DNA of 33,689 nt from Eubacteriales bacterium (GCA_030531595.1 JAUNND010000025.1:1-33689); one strand, 5' to 3'; positions 8,111 through 16,452 are shown, numbered from the stretch's first letter. Notes: generated by a model from the letters alone, not told the origin. A program made the numbers and translations.

Positions 8111-8782
8111 TTACTGTACGGCCTTTTTCTTTTCCGCGTTATAGAAAAGACGTGCAACGCCGACCGTGCCGAAGACGGAGAGGACGATGATGATCCAGGA
8201 GGGGATACCGCCTATGAGCTTGCAGATAACGGGGATGGCAAGACCGATAACGGCGACCTTGGGCTTCTTCAAGCCGAAGTTGCCGAGAGTTGCACCGAAA
8301 ATTGCGGCGGAGGCGTAGGTCTGGAGACCCTTGTTGATCGCCTCGGGCAGTACGGCGACAACGGCGGTGCCGACGAGAGCGGCGGCGGTGGTCGCGATAA
8401 GGTTCGTGATGATGGAGCCGCAGATAGCCATAGTGGAGACGACCTCCGCCTGAATGGTACCTGCCTCGCTCTTTGTTACGTCAAGGGCAAGTGCGGCGCA
8501 GGGGACACGCATATTGCCGATGTTGCCGGAAAGGAAGCTCAGATATGTACCGGACATACCGAGGGAGGCGTAGTAGGATACAGGCTCGACAACGTAGAAC
8601 GCGCCGAAGGACAGGGCGATAAGACCCCATGCCGCCAGAACGAGGGAGATGTCGGGCCAGCAGTCAAATCTGATGCAAAGATAAATAACGGGGAGGAAGG
8701 AGGTCAGCGCGGCGAGCAGGTTTGTGGGGCTGCCTATGCGGACGCTGTTTTTCTTCCATGTTGACATATAGTTGTTTTCCAT
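8111..8782 (-). CDS. Multi-span membrane protein, partner of DUF5058-like protein
   Basis: The 223-residue protein has several hydrophobic segments (LLAALTSFLPVIYLCI, ISLVLAAWGLIALSFGAFYVV, IITNLIATTAAALVGTAVVAVLP, WIIIVLSVFGTVGVARL). A polar SFLSGNIGNMRVP loop lies in the middle. The ATG at 8782 (MENNYMSTWKK) follows GAGAGGAGAG and is preferred to one at 8812, which would overlap the upstream gene. I do not recognise a named family. Its position 19 bp after a DUF5058-like gene and just before an M20 hydrolase suggests one half of a two-subunit transporter. No ATPase or binding protein is present. Confidence 0.75.
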   Translation of the reverse strand: MENNYMSTWKKNSVRIGSPTNLLAALTSFLPVIYLCIRFDCWPDISLVLAAWGLIALSFGAFYVVEPVSYYASLGMSGTYLSFLSGNIGNMRVPCAALALDVTKSEAGTIQAEVVSTMAICGSIITNLIATTAAALVGTAVVAVLPEAINKGLQTYASAAIFGATLGNFGLKKPKVAVIGLAIPVICKLIGGIPSWIIIVLSVFGTVGVARLFYNAEKKKAVQ

Positions 8783-8801
8783 AGTTTCGTACTCTCCTCT
8801 C

Positions 8802-9518
8802 TTAACCGACAAATATAATAGCCAGAGCGATACCGATGATCATGGCGATACCGAGGGAATATTCGGCAAACTTCGGGTGCTTGGGGACAACGAATTTTCC
8901 TATGAGCATCATGCTGATGGCACCGGAAAGGCAGGCGACCGTACCGCCGGCATTGATCTTGGGACCGCCGGAGATCATCTGGTTTGCATTGAGGTAAGCG
9001 AAGATACCGATGGAGCAGGCAGCGGACATATAGGCAAGCCAGCCCATATCGCCGCCGGACATCTTGTCGCGGAGCTTTTCAAGACCGGGAGTTGCAACGC
9101 CGGTGAACACCAGCCAGCCGGCGCCGTTGAGCGCCATGCCGAACCACGAAACCGCAAGCACCATGAGGTCATAGTTGGGGTCGGCAAGACCGGTAAGACC
9201 GCAGGCCTGTGCGCCGAGGGTGGCGGCGGAAAGCTCGGTCGCGGCAGCACCGATGATGGAAAGTCTCAGCCACGCCATCGGTCCGCCGATAGCCGCCATC
9301 AGACCGACCATGACGATAAACACGCCGAGAGCCGGACCGATAGCGGAGATAAGACCGATCTTGAAGGCCTTCTTGGGAAGCTGGGGATCAAGGCTGCACA
9401 CCGCGGTCGCTTTCTTTGCCTGACGGATGTAGAGAACCGCCTGAAGTGCCGAAATAATGACCGTGACAGACGCAAGGACCCAGAAAATGGGAAGGTTGGA
9501 TATTGATAAATAGTCCAT
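8802..9518 (-). CDS. DUF5058-like membrane protein
   Basis: The 238-residue integral membrane protein starts MDYLSISNLPIFWVLAS and carries a short QAKKA positive stretch. Glycine-rich hydrophobic helices follow (KIGLISAIGPALGVFIVMVGLMAAIGGPMAWLRL is one example region). I recall this pattern as the DUF5058 family, often found next to M20 peptidases in Clostridia; this is from memory. The ATG at 9518 has AAGGAGAG upstream and is preferred to 9545, which lies before the ribosome binding site. First gene of the operon that ends in yajC, and divergent from a GntR regulator that probably controls it. Confidence 0.75.
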   Translation of the reverse strand: MDYLSISNLPIFWVLASVTVIISALQAVLYIRQAKKATAVCSLDPQLPKKAFKIGLISAIGPALGVFIVMVGLMAAIGGPMAWLRLSIIGAAATELSAATLGAQACGLTGLADPNYDLMVLAVSWFGMALNGAGWLVFTGVATPGLEKLRDKMSGGDMGWLAYMSAACSIGIFAYLNANQMISGGPKINAGGTVACLSGAISMMLIGKFVVPKHPKFAEYSLGIAMIIGIALAIIFVG

Positions 9519-9558
9519 TTGTTTTTCTCTCCTTTTTTTATTCACAATGGATGCTTAA

Positions 9559-9590
9559 AGTATAACAAGGTGACGGTAAAATGTATATTG
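9559..9590 (-). promoter_or_regulatory. Probable operon promoter overlapped by a 13-bp repeat
   Basis: Minus-strand TATACT (9564-9559) and a weak TATACA (9587-9582) with a 17-bp spacer. The direct repeat AAAATGTATATTG (plus strand, 9578-9590; second copy 9717-9729) covers the -35, which would fit an operator for the divergent GntR regulator. Confidence 0.4.
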
Positions 9591-9716
9591 TGGTAAAGAA
9601 CAGTGTTTTTCGAGCTCATTTGTCTGTAAAATAAAACGGTGCACAATAAAACAAAAAGCAGTGGAAAAATTGTTGTGAAATGCAATGCCCGGTCTTTTGG
9701 CTGAAATCAACGGGAA

Positions 9717-9729
9717 AAAATGTATATTG
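9717..9729 (+). repeat. Second copy of AAAATGTATATTG
   Basis: Exact 13-bp direct repeat of 9578-9590, 139 bp away, in the same 350-bp intergenic region. The region otherwise contains only the two divergent promoters and AT-rich sequence. Confidence 0.6.
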
Positions 9730-9805
9730 AGACAATAAAGCTGCATACAGGCATTTTACATAGCTGTGATCGGAACGACCGGAGCGCGGCTTTAGTTCTG
9801 CCCAC

Positions 9806-9834
9806 TTGATTTTTTAATATCATGGGAGTATAAT
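9806..9834 (+). promoter_or_regulatory. Sigma-A-type promoter of the GntR gene
   Basis: TTGATT (9806-9811), 17-bp spacer, TATAAT (9829-9834), about 35 bp before the ATG. Confidence 0.7.
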
Positions 9835-9869
9835 TATGTAAATCAATCATATCAGACGGAGACCGACCG

Positions 9870-10589
9870 ATGCGAGAGAAAGAAGCGGGAAATCTGAAAC
9901 AGAGCTTTATAAATCGTATAGTGGGGCAGATACTTTCCGGTACGTTGAAGCCCGGAGACAGGCTTTTGCCGGAAAGAGAGCTGGCCGCGTGCTGCGGCAT
10001 CAGCCGCGGCTCTGTCAATCAGGGCATCCTTGATCTGGAGAGAATGGGGTTTCTCAGCATAGTCCCCAGAAAGGGAACTTTTGTATCCGACTATCTGAAA
10101 AATGCCACCCCCTCAACCGTCTCGGCGATCATGAGCTATGATTCGGATTATATCTCGGGCGCTCTTTTCCGTGACCTGATGGAGCTGAGGATCCTTGTCG
10201 AGCGTGAGTGCGTCAGGCTCTCCTGCGCGAGGATAAACGATCGGAACACAGCGCTTCTCAGGGAAAAGAACGGCGCGATCTATTCGGCATCGGACAGTGA
10301 GCTCGCCGACGCCGTATACGATTATCACCGCTGCATTACGGAGATATCGGGAAATGCGGCTTATGCGATGATCTTCCGGAGCTTTGAGAAGATGATGCGC
10401 AGGCTTATACGCATCCATTTTGAGGACAGAGAAGAAGCAAAAGGCTGTATTGGCAGGTACAGCGATCTGACGGCGAGCATAGCGGCGGGAAACTGTGAGG
10501 CGGCGGACCGTGAGATCTCGGAGATACTCGGCAGAGCCTCCGTTTATCTGAACACACTTCTTGCGGAAAAGGACGGCAGCAATGACTGA
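9870..10589 (+). CDS. GntR family regulator, FadR/FCD subfamily
   Basis: The 239-residue protein has an N-terminal winged helix (residues 8-75; LKPGDRLLPERELAACCGISRGSVNQGILDLERMGFLSIVPRKGTFV spans the recognition helix and wing). An all-helical FCD ligand-binding domain (about 95-225) carries DYHRCITEISGN and RLIRIHFEDREEA. Such regulators bind small carboxylates or amino-acid-like ligands and commonly repress a divergent operon. Here that operon is the DUF5058/M20/yajC set. The start follows CGGAGA. Confidence 0.88.
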   Translation: MREKEAGNLKQSFINRIVGQILSGTLKPGDRLLPERELAACCGISRGSVNQGILDLERMGFLSIVPRKGTFVSDYLKNATPSTVSAIMSYDSDYISGALFRDLMELRILVERECVRLSCARINDRNTALLREKNGAIYSASDSELADAVYDYHRCITEISGNAAYAMIFRSFEKMMRRLIRIHFEDREEAKGCIGRYSDLTASIAAGNCEAADREISEILGRASVYLNTLLAEKDGSND

Positions 10590-11088
10590 AAAATGTGCAC
10601 CTGAAATTGAAAGAAAATACCTGATCGCGTATCCCGACATGGCGTGGCTTGCTTCAAACGCCGAAAGCTCATTGATCGTACAGACCTATCTTGTCTCGGA
10701 GGAAGGTCTGACGGCACGTGTGCGCAAAAGAGAGTGGGCGGACAGATGCGTTTATTACTACACCGAGAAACGCCATATCTCAGCCGTAACAAAAATGGAG
10801 TATGAGAAGGAGATCGGCAGAGAAGAGTATGAGAGCCTTCTTGAAAGAGAGGATACGGACAGAAAACCTGTTGTGAAGGAACGCTGGTGCCTTGAGTATA
10901 AGGATCAGCTTTTTGAGATCGATGTTTATCCGTTCTATACGGACAGGGCGATCATGGAAATTGAGCTGGAAAGCGAAGGGCAGACGATCTTCTTCCCACC
11001 GGAAATAAGGATCTTGAAGGAAGTTACGGGGGACAGACGCTACTCCAATGCGTCCATGGCTCGCTGTGTGCCATATGACGAAATATAA
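10582..11088 (+). CDS. CYTH domain protein
   Basis: The 168-residue protein has the CYTH signature EIERKYLI at residues 8-15. Alternating charged strands follow (ARVRKRE, MEYEKEIGREEYE, YKDQLFEIDVYPF, IMEIELE), forming the triphosphate tunnel fold. Single-domain bacterial CYTH proteins are usually inorganic triphosphatases acting with a divalent metal. The ATG at 10582 overlaps the end of the GntR gene by 8 bp, so translation is probably coupled. An earlier ATG at 10561 has no ribosome binding site. Confidence 0.8.
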   Translation: MTEKCAPEIERKYLIAYPDMAWLASNAESSLIVQTYLVSEEGLTARVRKREWADRCVYYYTEKRHISAVTKMEYEKEIGREEYESLLEREDTDRKPVVKERWCLEYKDQLFEIDVYPFYTDRAIMEIELESEGQTIFFPPEIRILKEVTGDRRYSNASMARCVPYDEI

Positions 11089-11168
11089 TTGAAACTTTTT
11101 CCTGCCGGATCCGTATTAATATCTGTACGGACGGTTATAACAATGGATATTATCAATCGGAGGAACCC

Positions 11169-12470
11169 ATGAAAAGAATTTTGACATTTATTCTCTGCAT
11201 CGTAATGAGCTTTATGTTTTTCGGCTGCTCGACACTGGACAAAATACAGCAGATCGAGCTTCCGCCTCTGCCGACTGCGCAGCCGGAGGAGACGGCTCCG
11301 CCCGAGACGCCTCAGCCGACAGAAACTCCCGCACCGGCGGTCTCCGCGGAGACAAACCATGTAGTCATCGGTATTTCAAGAAGCACGAATGAGTTTTATG
11401 ATCCTCAGAACGGAGCCGTGAAGATACTGACCTTTTCTTATGACACTCCATCTGTTGTCATCGATAACAATGAAGAGGCCACTGAGGCAATAAATGAATA
11501 TATTGCCCGCATGGATGAGACATACATCACGGGAAACGACTACGGCGTCGGTACTTCGGAGGGTATGAACCTGCTTCTTGAAATGGCACAGGATAACTAT
11601 TATGTGGCTGTGCAGGAACAGATAGAGCTTCCGCTGGAATTCGCCTCGGATATGACGGTCAGAACGAAGCGCATAGATGACAGATGCATTGACCTTGTGT
11701 ATACAAATTATCTGTACACCGGCGGCGCCCACGGAAATTATTCGGATATTGCATATGTTTTTGACGCCTCCACCGGCGAAAGACTGACTACGGAAATGCT
11801 TGCCGGCGATATCAGCGGACTGCGCACGTACCTTACGGATCTCATGCTGCAGCTTGTTGAGGAAAATAAAGACGGCTATTATTCAGACCGCCTGTCGCTC
11901 GATTATGTGGGCGGCGACCTTAATACGGCTCTCTCGGGACTGATACGTGACGGCGCGTGGTATTTTGACAGCGAAGGAATGTGCATCTTCTCCACGCCTT
12001 ATGAGATAGCTCCTTACGCATCCGGGATCGTTGAGTTCCATATCCCCTATGAAGAATTGAGCGGGCATATCGATCCCAGGTGGCTGCCGGTCGGATACGC
12101 CGGAGACGGCCGTCTCTCTCTGAGACCGGTCTCCGACATCGATGACGGCAGTGTTGAGGTGCTCGACCGTGTGGCAGTGAGCGAAAACGGGACGGAGCTT
12201 GCTGTGGTCGCGGACGGAAGCGTTTCTCAGGTCACTCTTTCAAAGGTCGGCTATGCGGACGTCTTCTATGAGACCTCCCAGCTCTGGGCCTGCAGCGAAA
12301 TGAAGGATTGTGCACTGCAGATTTTGACGGACATCCCGGACGGTGTTCCCGATCTCATGCTGAGCTATATAGAAAGCAGCGGGACTGTACGGGAATTCCT
12401 TATTACAATGAGCGGCGAGGACGGCAGCCTTATTCTTGTGGACAAAAACAGCATTCAGCCCCGAGGATAA
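11169..12470 (+). CDS. Lipoprotein with DUF3298/RsiV-like C-terminal region
   Basis: The 433-residue secreted lipoprotein has a signal peptide MKRILTFILCIVMSFMFFGC with the lipobox cysteine at residue 20. A proline/threonine/glutamate linker follows (about 35-58). The body resembles the DUF4163/DUF3298 pair found in RsiV and PdaC: strands with VDLVY-like segments, TGGAHGNY, a TLxTxE-like turn (GERLTTEMLAG) and FSTPYEIAPYASGIVEFHIPY. The last 120 residues are not recognised. RsiV-type domains bind lysozyme or cell-wall ligands; a wall-associated role is only an inference. The ATG follows CGGAGG, and the gene stands alone between the CYTH gene and the rplU promoter. Confidence 0.75.
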   Translation: MKRILTFILCIVMSFMFFGCSTLDKIQQIELPPLPTAQPEETAPPETPQPTETPAPAVSAETNHVVIGISRSTNEFYDPQNGAVKILTFSYDTPSVVIDNNEEATEAINEYIARMDETYITGNDYGVGTSEGMNLLLEMAQDNYYVAVQEQIELPLEFASDMTVRTKRIDDRCIDLVYTNYLYTGGAHGNYSDIAYVFDASTGERLTTEMLAGDISGLRTYLTDLMLQLVEENKDGYYSDRLSLDYVGGDLNTALSGLIRDGAWYFDSEGMCIFSTPYEIAPYASGIVEFHIPYEELSGHIDPRWLPVGYAGDGRLSLRPVSDIDDGSVEVLDRVAVSENGTELAVVADGSVSQVTLSKVGYADVFYETSQLWACSEMKDCALQILTDIPDGVPDLMLSYIESSGTVREFLITMSGEDGSLILVDKNSIQPRG

Positions 12471-12511
12471 CAAAATACGGTAAAAAATATAGCGGAAATT
12501 CAATATTTTTA

Positions 12512-12540
12512 TTGACAAGCGCCTAAGCGCGTGCTATTCT
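12512..12540 (+). promoter_or_regulatory. Strong promoter of rplU-rpmA
   Basis: TTGACA (12512-12517), 17-bp spacer, TATTCT (12535-12540). Confidence 0.85.
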
Positions 12541-12626
12541 ATTAAAGCCGCATCGAAGGGGTAATGAAGCTGAGGCTTGCCCTCCACCCCAAGAGCGAGA
12601 CCTGAAAAGAGGGAGGATATGAATTC
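12541..12626 (+). ncRNA. Structured leader of rplU, possible L21 leader
   Basis: An 86-nt 5' untranslated leader between promoter and rplU. GGGGT (about 12558) can pair with ACCCC, enclosing AAGC-TGAG-GCTT, and a purine-rich ribosome binding site follows. Firmicutes rplU genes often carry an autoregulatory L21 leader. I infer that role from position and pairing, not from a covariance match. Confidence 0.4.
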
Positions 12627-12941
12627 ATGAAGCATGCTATCATCGTGACCGGCGGCAAGCAGTACCGTGTTGCAGAGGGCGACGTTATCTTCGTTGAGAA
12701 GCTCGAGGCTGCAGCAGGCGAGGCTGTCAAGTTCGATCAGGTTCTGGCAGTGATCGACGGCGAGACCGCAGTCTTCGGCGCACCCGTTATCGAAGGCGCA
12801 AGCGTTTCCGCAAACGTTGTCAAGACCGGTAAGAGCGCAAAGATCCGTGTCTACAAGATGAAGCCCAAAAAGGGTTATCGCAGAACTCAGGGCCACAGAC
12901 AGCCCTACACCAAGGTTCAGATCGAGACCATCAACGCATAA
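12627..12941 (+). CDS. rplU: 50S ribosomal protein L21
   Basis: The 104-residue protein has the L21 pattern [21 protein letters not shown] and the C-terminal basic block [19 protein letters not shown] that contacts 23S rRNA. The ATG follows GAGGGAGGAT. First gene of the block; 42 bp separate it from rpmA. Confidence 0.97.
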   Translation: MKHAIIVTGGKQYRVAEGDVIFVEKLEAAAGEAVKFDQVLAVIDGETAVFGAPVIEGASVSANVVKTGKSAKIRVYKMKPKKGYRRTQGHRQPYTKVQIETINA

Positions 12942-12983
12942 TTTTTTCCGCAACTGATTATGACATAAGGAGGATTAACCTGA

Positions 12984-13247
12984 ATGGCACATAAAAAAGG
13001 TATGGGTTCTACCAAGAACGGCCGCGATTCTGCAGCACAGCGTCTTGGCACCAAGAGAGCCGACGGACAGTTCGTTCTGGCCGGCAATATCCTTGTCAGA
13101 CAGCGCGGAACCAAGATCCACCCCGGTACCAATGTCGGTAAGGGTAAGGATGACACCCTGTTCGCCCTCATTGACGGCAAGGTGAAGTTTGAGCGCATGG
13201 GCAAGGATCGTAAGCAGGTCTCTGTTTACGAAGAGATCGCTCAGTAA
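12984..13247 (+). CDS. rpmA: 50S ribosomal protein L27
   Basis: The 87-residue protein begins [22 protein letters not shown], a canonical L27 start whose tail reaches the peptidyl-transferase centre. Most Firmicutes make L27 with an N-terminal extension cleaved by the Prp protease. Here an in-frame TGA lies directly before the ATG, so no extension is possible, and no prp gene lies between rplU and rpmA. The ribosome binding site is AAGGAGG. Confidence 0.97.
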   Translation: MAHKKGMGSTKNGRDSAAQRLGTKRADGQFVLAGNILVRQRGTKIHPGTNVGKGKDDTLFALIDGKVKFERMGKDRKQVSVYEEIAQ

Positions 13248-13256
13248 TTGACGACG

Positions 13257-13287
13257 AAGACCGGACAGAAACAGTCCGGTCTTTTTT
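13257..13287 (+). terminator. Terminator/attenuator after rpmA
   Basis: Ten-bp perfect stem AAGACCGGAC (13257-13266) with its complement at 13274-13283, a 7-nt loop and a T-run to 13287. It lies directly before the obgE ribosome binding site, so obgE is either attenuated by read-through or has a promoter hidden here. Confidence 0.88.
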
Positions 13288-13305
13288 ACATCAGGAGGTC
13301 TTAGT

Positions 13306-14589
13306 ATGGGTCAGTCCTTTGTAGATAAAGCCCGCATCACGGTACACGCCGGCAAGGGCGGCGACGGTGCGATCGCCTTTCACAGAGAAAAATATATAGC
13401 CGCAGGCGGTCCCGACGGCGGCGACGGCGGAAGAGGCGGCAATGTGGTCTTTGTCGCGGACGATAATATGTCCACGCTGATGGATTTTAAGGTCAGACGC
13501 AAATACTGCGCGGGAAACGGCGCAAACGGCATGGGCAAACGCTGTTACGGTAAGGACGGCGAGACGCTGTATATAAAGGTGCCGAGAGGAACGCTTATCC
13601 GCGATACCGAGACCGGAGCCGTCATGCACGATATGTCCTCGGGCGAAAACTATATGATCTGCAAAGGCGGACGCGGCGGCTGGGGCAATATGCATTTTGC
13701 CACGCCGACAAGACAGGTTCCGCGCTTTGCAAAGCCGGGGCTTCCCGGCGAGAGCCACGATGTGACGCTGGAATTAAAGCTGCTGGCAGACGTAGGTCTT
13801 GTAGGTTTTCCGAATGTAGGCAAATCAACGCTCCTTTCGGTAGTGAGCAAGGCGCACCCGAAGATCGCAAACTATCATTTTACAACGCTCTTTCCGAATT
13901 TAGGCGTTGTGTATGTGGACGAGGGCGTCTCCTTTGTCATGGCGGATATCCCCGGCATCATCGAGGGCGCGTCCGAGGGCGCGGGTCTTGGACACGATTT
14001 TCTCAGACACATCGACCGCTGCCGTCTGCTCGTGCATCTTGTCGACGTGTCCGGCAGTGAGGGCAGAGACCCGGTAGAGGACTTTGACGCGATCAACGCC
14101 GAGCTTTCCGAGTATGATGTCGGCCTTGCCGACCGACCGCAGATAGTTGTCGCCAACAAGTGTGATCTTGTGGAAGAGGGGAGCGACAATGTCGAGCGGC
14201 TCAGAGAGCACGTCGAGGCGCTTGGATACAGCTTTTTCGTTATGAGTGCCGCGGCGCATCAGGGCACGAAAGAGCTTGTAAACGAGTGTGCAAGACGCTT
14301 AAGCGAGCTTCCGCCCGTCACCGTTTATGAACCCGACTACGTCAGACCCGAGCCGGTGATCGATACCTCCGAGGAGCTGACGATCGAAAACTTTGACGAT
14401 ATGTGGGTCGTGGAAGGTCCGTGGCTGCAAAAGCTCGTGTCCACCGTCAACTTTGACGATGTGGAGAGCCGTATGTTCTTTGACCGCATCCTCCGACAGG
14501 CGGGTGTCTTTGAGCGCATGGAAAAAATGGGCGTCAAGGACGGCGACACGGTGAGTATGTACGACCTCATGTTTGAGTATAAGGATTAA
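13306..14589 (+). CDS. obgE: GTPase ObgE/CgtA
   Basis: The 427-residue protein is a full-length Obg. The glycine-rich Obg fold is at 1-158 (AGKGGDGAIAFHREKYIAAGGPDGGDGG...). The G domain has GFPNVGKST (Walker A), DIPGIIEGASEGAGLG (switch region), NKCD and a SAA motif. The C-terminal OCT domain ends DTVSMYDLMFEYKD. Obg is an essential ribosome-associated GTPase in 50S assembly and stress signalling. The ATG follows AGGAGG. Confidence 0.97.
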   Translation: MGQSFVDKARITVHAGKGGDGAIAFHREKYIAAGGPDGGDGGRGGNVVFVADDNMSTLMDFKVRRKYCAGNGANGMGKRCYGKDGETLYIKVPRGTLIRDTETGAVMHDMSSGENYMICKGGRGGWGNMHFATPTRQVPRFAKPGLPGESHDVTLELKLLADVGLVGFPNVGKSTLLSVVSKAHPKIANYHFTTLFPNLGVVYVDEGVSFVMADIPGIIEGASEGAGLGHDFLRHIDRCRLLVHLVDVSGSEGRDPVEDFDAINAELSEYDVGLADRPQIVVANKCDLVEEGSDNVERLREHVEALGYSFFVMSAAAHQGTKELVNECARRLSELPPVTVYEPDYVRPEPVIDTSEELTIENFDDMWVVEGPWLQKLVSTVNFDDVESRMFFDRILRQAGVFERMEKMGVKDGDTVSMYDLMFEYKD

Positions 14590-14596
14590 TTGATAG

Positions 14597-14637
14597 AAAT
14601 ATGCAGGGAGCGAATTTTTCGTTCCCTGCATATTTTT
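14597..14637. terminator. Shared terminator between obgE and the SASP gene 3' end
   Basis: An 18-bp stem with one wobble (ATATGCAGGGAGCGAA arm) and a 3-nt loop, followed on the plus strand by TTTTTT. It ends obgE transcription. Before the element inserted it would also have stood directly after the SASP stop codon at 14653, so the two host genes converge here. Confidence 0.88.
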
Positions 14638-14652
14638 TCAATAAGCAAAAGC

Positions 14653-14685
14653 TTACTTCATGCCGTTTTCGTAGGCCTCGATCAT
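14653..14685 (-). pseudogene. Displaced 3' end of the SASP gene
   Basis: Minus-strand codons M-IEAYENGMK-stop. KKMIEAYE is the conserved C-terminal signature of alpha/beta SASPs. Its other half is the gene at 32567. It is now translated as the tail of the recombinase. Confidence 0.85.
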
Positions 14686-16323
14686 CTTCTTGAACGTGTG
14701 TCCCGTACGACGCCTAAGCTTTTCAAGGTATTTTTCCGTGGTATCCCCGGTGAAAATCCGGATGTCCAGCCGCATGGAGCCGTCATCTTCCGGTGTGACA
14801 AAAATCTTATCAACAAAGGTGTCGATAAACTCTTTGGAAATCGTGCCGTTGGCTGCATCTGCTTCGGCGGCTTTCAGGACGCTGCGGATCTTCTCCATGT
14901 GTGTGCGGAATTCCTGACTTGATTCTGCCTGCTGACGCAGTTCACAAAGCTCCTGATCCAATGCCTTGATTTCGTCATTGCACTGAGCGGTCATGGATTT
15001 GAAGTCTTCCGGCGTGATGCTGTCCAAGGCCACCAGTTCCAGCAGTTTGCTCTTTTTCTTCCGGGAAAGCTCCATTTTTGCTTCCGCATCCTCCATCTTT
15101 CTCGTGAGATTCCCGTCAGCAGTCATTTGACGATACATGGTTTCGTATTCTTCCAGCATAGCGGCGGAGATGTCTTTTGTGTTTCGGAACACCTCAAACA
15201 GCAATGGCTTAATCTCATCTTCGTAGATGGCAAAGGAGGCACAGGAATCTTTTCCGTTGTTGATCTTACCGGCGCAGACCCACTTGGAATTGACATTGCC
15301 CTGCTTGTCCCTGGACTCCCTGCGGTAATACGGCATACCGCAATGGGTACAGAAAAGCTTTCCGGTCAACAGATTGGCGTGATTGCAGATGCCCTGCCGA
15401 TTCTTTACGTCTTCGCTCCTGCGGCGCAGAACGACATTCGCCGCTTCCCACAGTTCCTCCGAGACAATAGCCGGGACAATCTCTCCGGTCTCATCCCTGA
15501 ACATGACCCATTCCTCCGGCGGGAGGAATTTCTGCTTTTTGGTGAACATATCAACGACCTTGACCTTGTTGCCGACGTAGTAGCCCTTGTACTTCGGATT
15601 GGCAATCATGTTGGACAAAGTGGAGTGCGCGATCTTCTTACCGTTGAGGTTGCGATAGCCTTTCTCCCAGAAAATCGTCTCGATCTGCTTCATGGAGTGT
15701 TCATCGGTGGCATATAATTCAAACAGTTCTCGCACCATCCCTGCCTGCTCCTCGTCGATAACCAGCCGCTTATCATCCTTCTGATACCCGAAGATCCGGC
15801 TGTTGCCAAGCACTACATTCTGTCTGATTGCCTGCTGATGTCCGAATTTCACGCGAGACGAAAGCTTACGCAGTTCATCCTGGGCGATGCTGGACATGAT
15901 GGAAAGGCGGAGCTCGGAATCCTCATCAAAGGTGTTGATGTTGTCATTCTGGAAAAATACCCCCACGCCCGATGAAAGAAGCTGTCTTGTGAACTGAATG
16001 GAATCCAGCGTGTTGCGGGCAAAACGGGAGATTTCCTTGGTGATGATAAGGTCAAATTTTCCCTCTGCGGCATCCTCTATCATACGGTTGAAATTCTCAC
16101 GCTTTTTTGTGGAGATACCGGAAAGACCCTCGTCGATATAACCGGGAACGAAAGTCCACGCTGCATTTTTCTTGATGTAGTCCTCATAGTAGGCAATTTG
16201 ATTTCCCAAGGAATTGAGCTGCTCATCGGATTCGGAAGAAACGCGGGCGTAATATGTGACACGGAGCGGGATATCATAAATAGATTTATTGCGCAGCATT
16301 TGGCGAACGTTATGTATATCCAA
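14653..16323 (-). CDS. Large serine recombinase
   Basis: The 556-residue protein has an N-terminal resolvase domain with the nucleophile serine in YYARVSSESDEQ (about residues 24-35) and the catalytic arginine region ITKEISRFARNT. A recombinase domain follows (about 175-290). A zinc ribbon (FCTHCGMPYYRR ... WVCAG ... DSCASF) and a long coiled coil (about 395-480) follow, the mark of unidirectional integrases. The TTG at 16323 is the likely start: AGGAGGGAG stands 7 bp upstream, and no ATG is that well placed. The last nine residues IEAYENGMK come from the interrupted SASP gene. In the excised circle the protein would instead end with the 30 codons now at 32395-32307. Confidence 0.9.
   Translation of the reverse strand: MDIHNVRQMLRNKSIYDIPLRVTYYARVSSESDEQLNSLGNQIAYYEDYIKKNAAWTFVPGYIDEGLSGISTKKRENFNRMIEDAAEGKFDLIITKEISRFARNTLDSIQFTRQLLSSGVGVFFQNDNINTFDEDSELRLSIMSSIAQDELRKLSSRVKFGHQQAIRQNVVLGNSRIFGYQKDDKRLVIDEEQAGMVRELFELYATDEHSMKQIETIFWEKGYRNLNGKKIAHSTLSNMIANPKYKGYYVGNKVKVVDMFTKKQKFLPPEEWVMFRDETGEIVPAIVSEELWEAANVVLRRRSEDVKNRQGICNHANLLTGKLFCTHCGMPYYRRESRDKQGNVNSKWVCAGKINNGKDSCASFAIYEDEIKPLLFEVFRNTKDISAAMLEEYETMYRQMTADGNLTRKMEDAEAKMELSRKKKSKLLELVALDSITPEDFKSMTAQCNDEIKALDQELCELRQQAESSQEFRTHMEKIRSVLKAAEADAANGTISKEFIDTFVDKIFVTPEDDGSMRLDIRIFTGDTTEKYLEKLRRRTGHTFKKMIEAYENGMK
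14682..14693. other. Left attachment junction (att core)
   Basis: TCATCTTCTTGA (plus strand), identical and in the same orientation at 32396-32407. The match stops on both sides at exactly these limits. It marks the left end of the element inside the SASP coding sequence. Confidence 0.85.
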
Positions 16324-16364
16324 ATGGCTCCCTCCTAAAAGTTCGCAAAATCATGTTTATATGC

Positions 16365-16393
16365 ATTATAATATAGAAGAGCGAATTTTTCAA
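16365..16393 (-). promoter_or_regulatory. Recombinase promoter
   Basis: Minus-strand TTGAAA (16393-16388), 17-bp spacer, TATAAT (16370-16365), about 42 bp before the TTG start. Confidence 0.75.
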
Positions 16394-16452
16394 TACCTTT
16401 CGTAAAAATGATGACAGCAGAGAAATTCATTTGCTGCTGCCCGGTTGACTGT

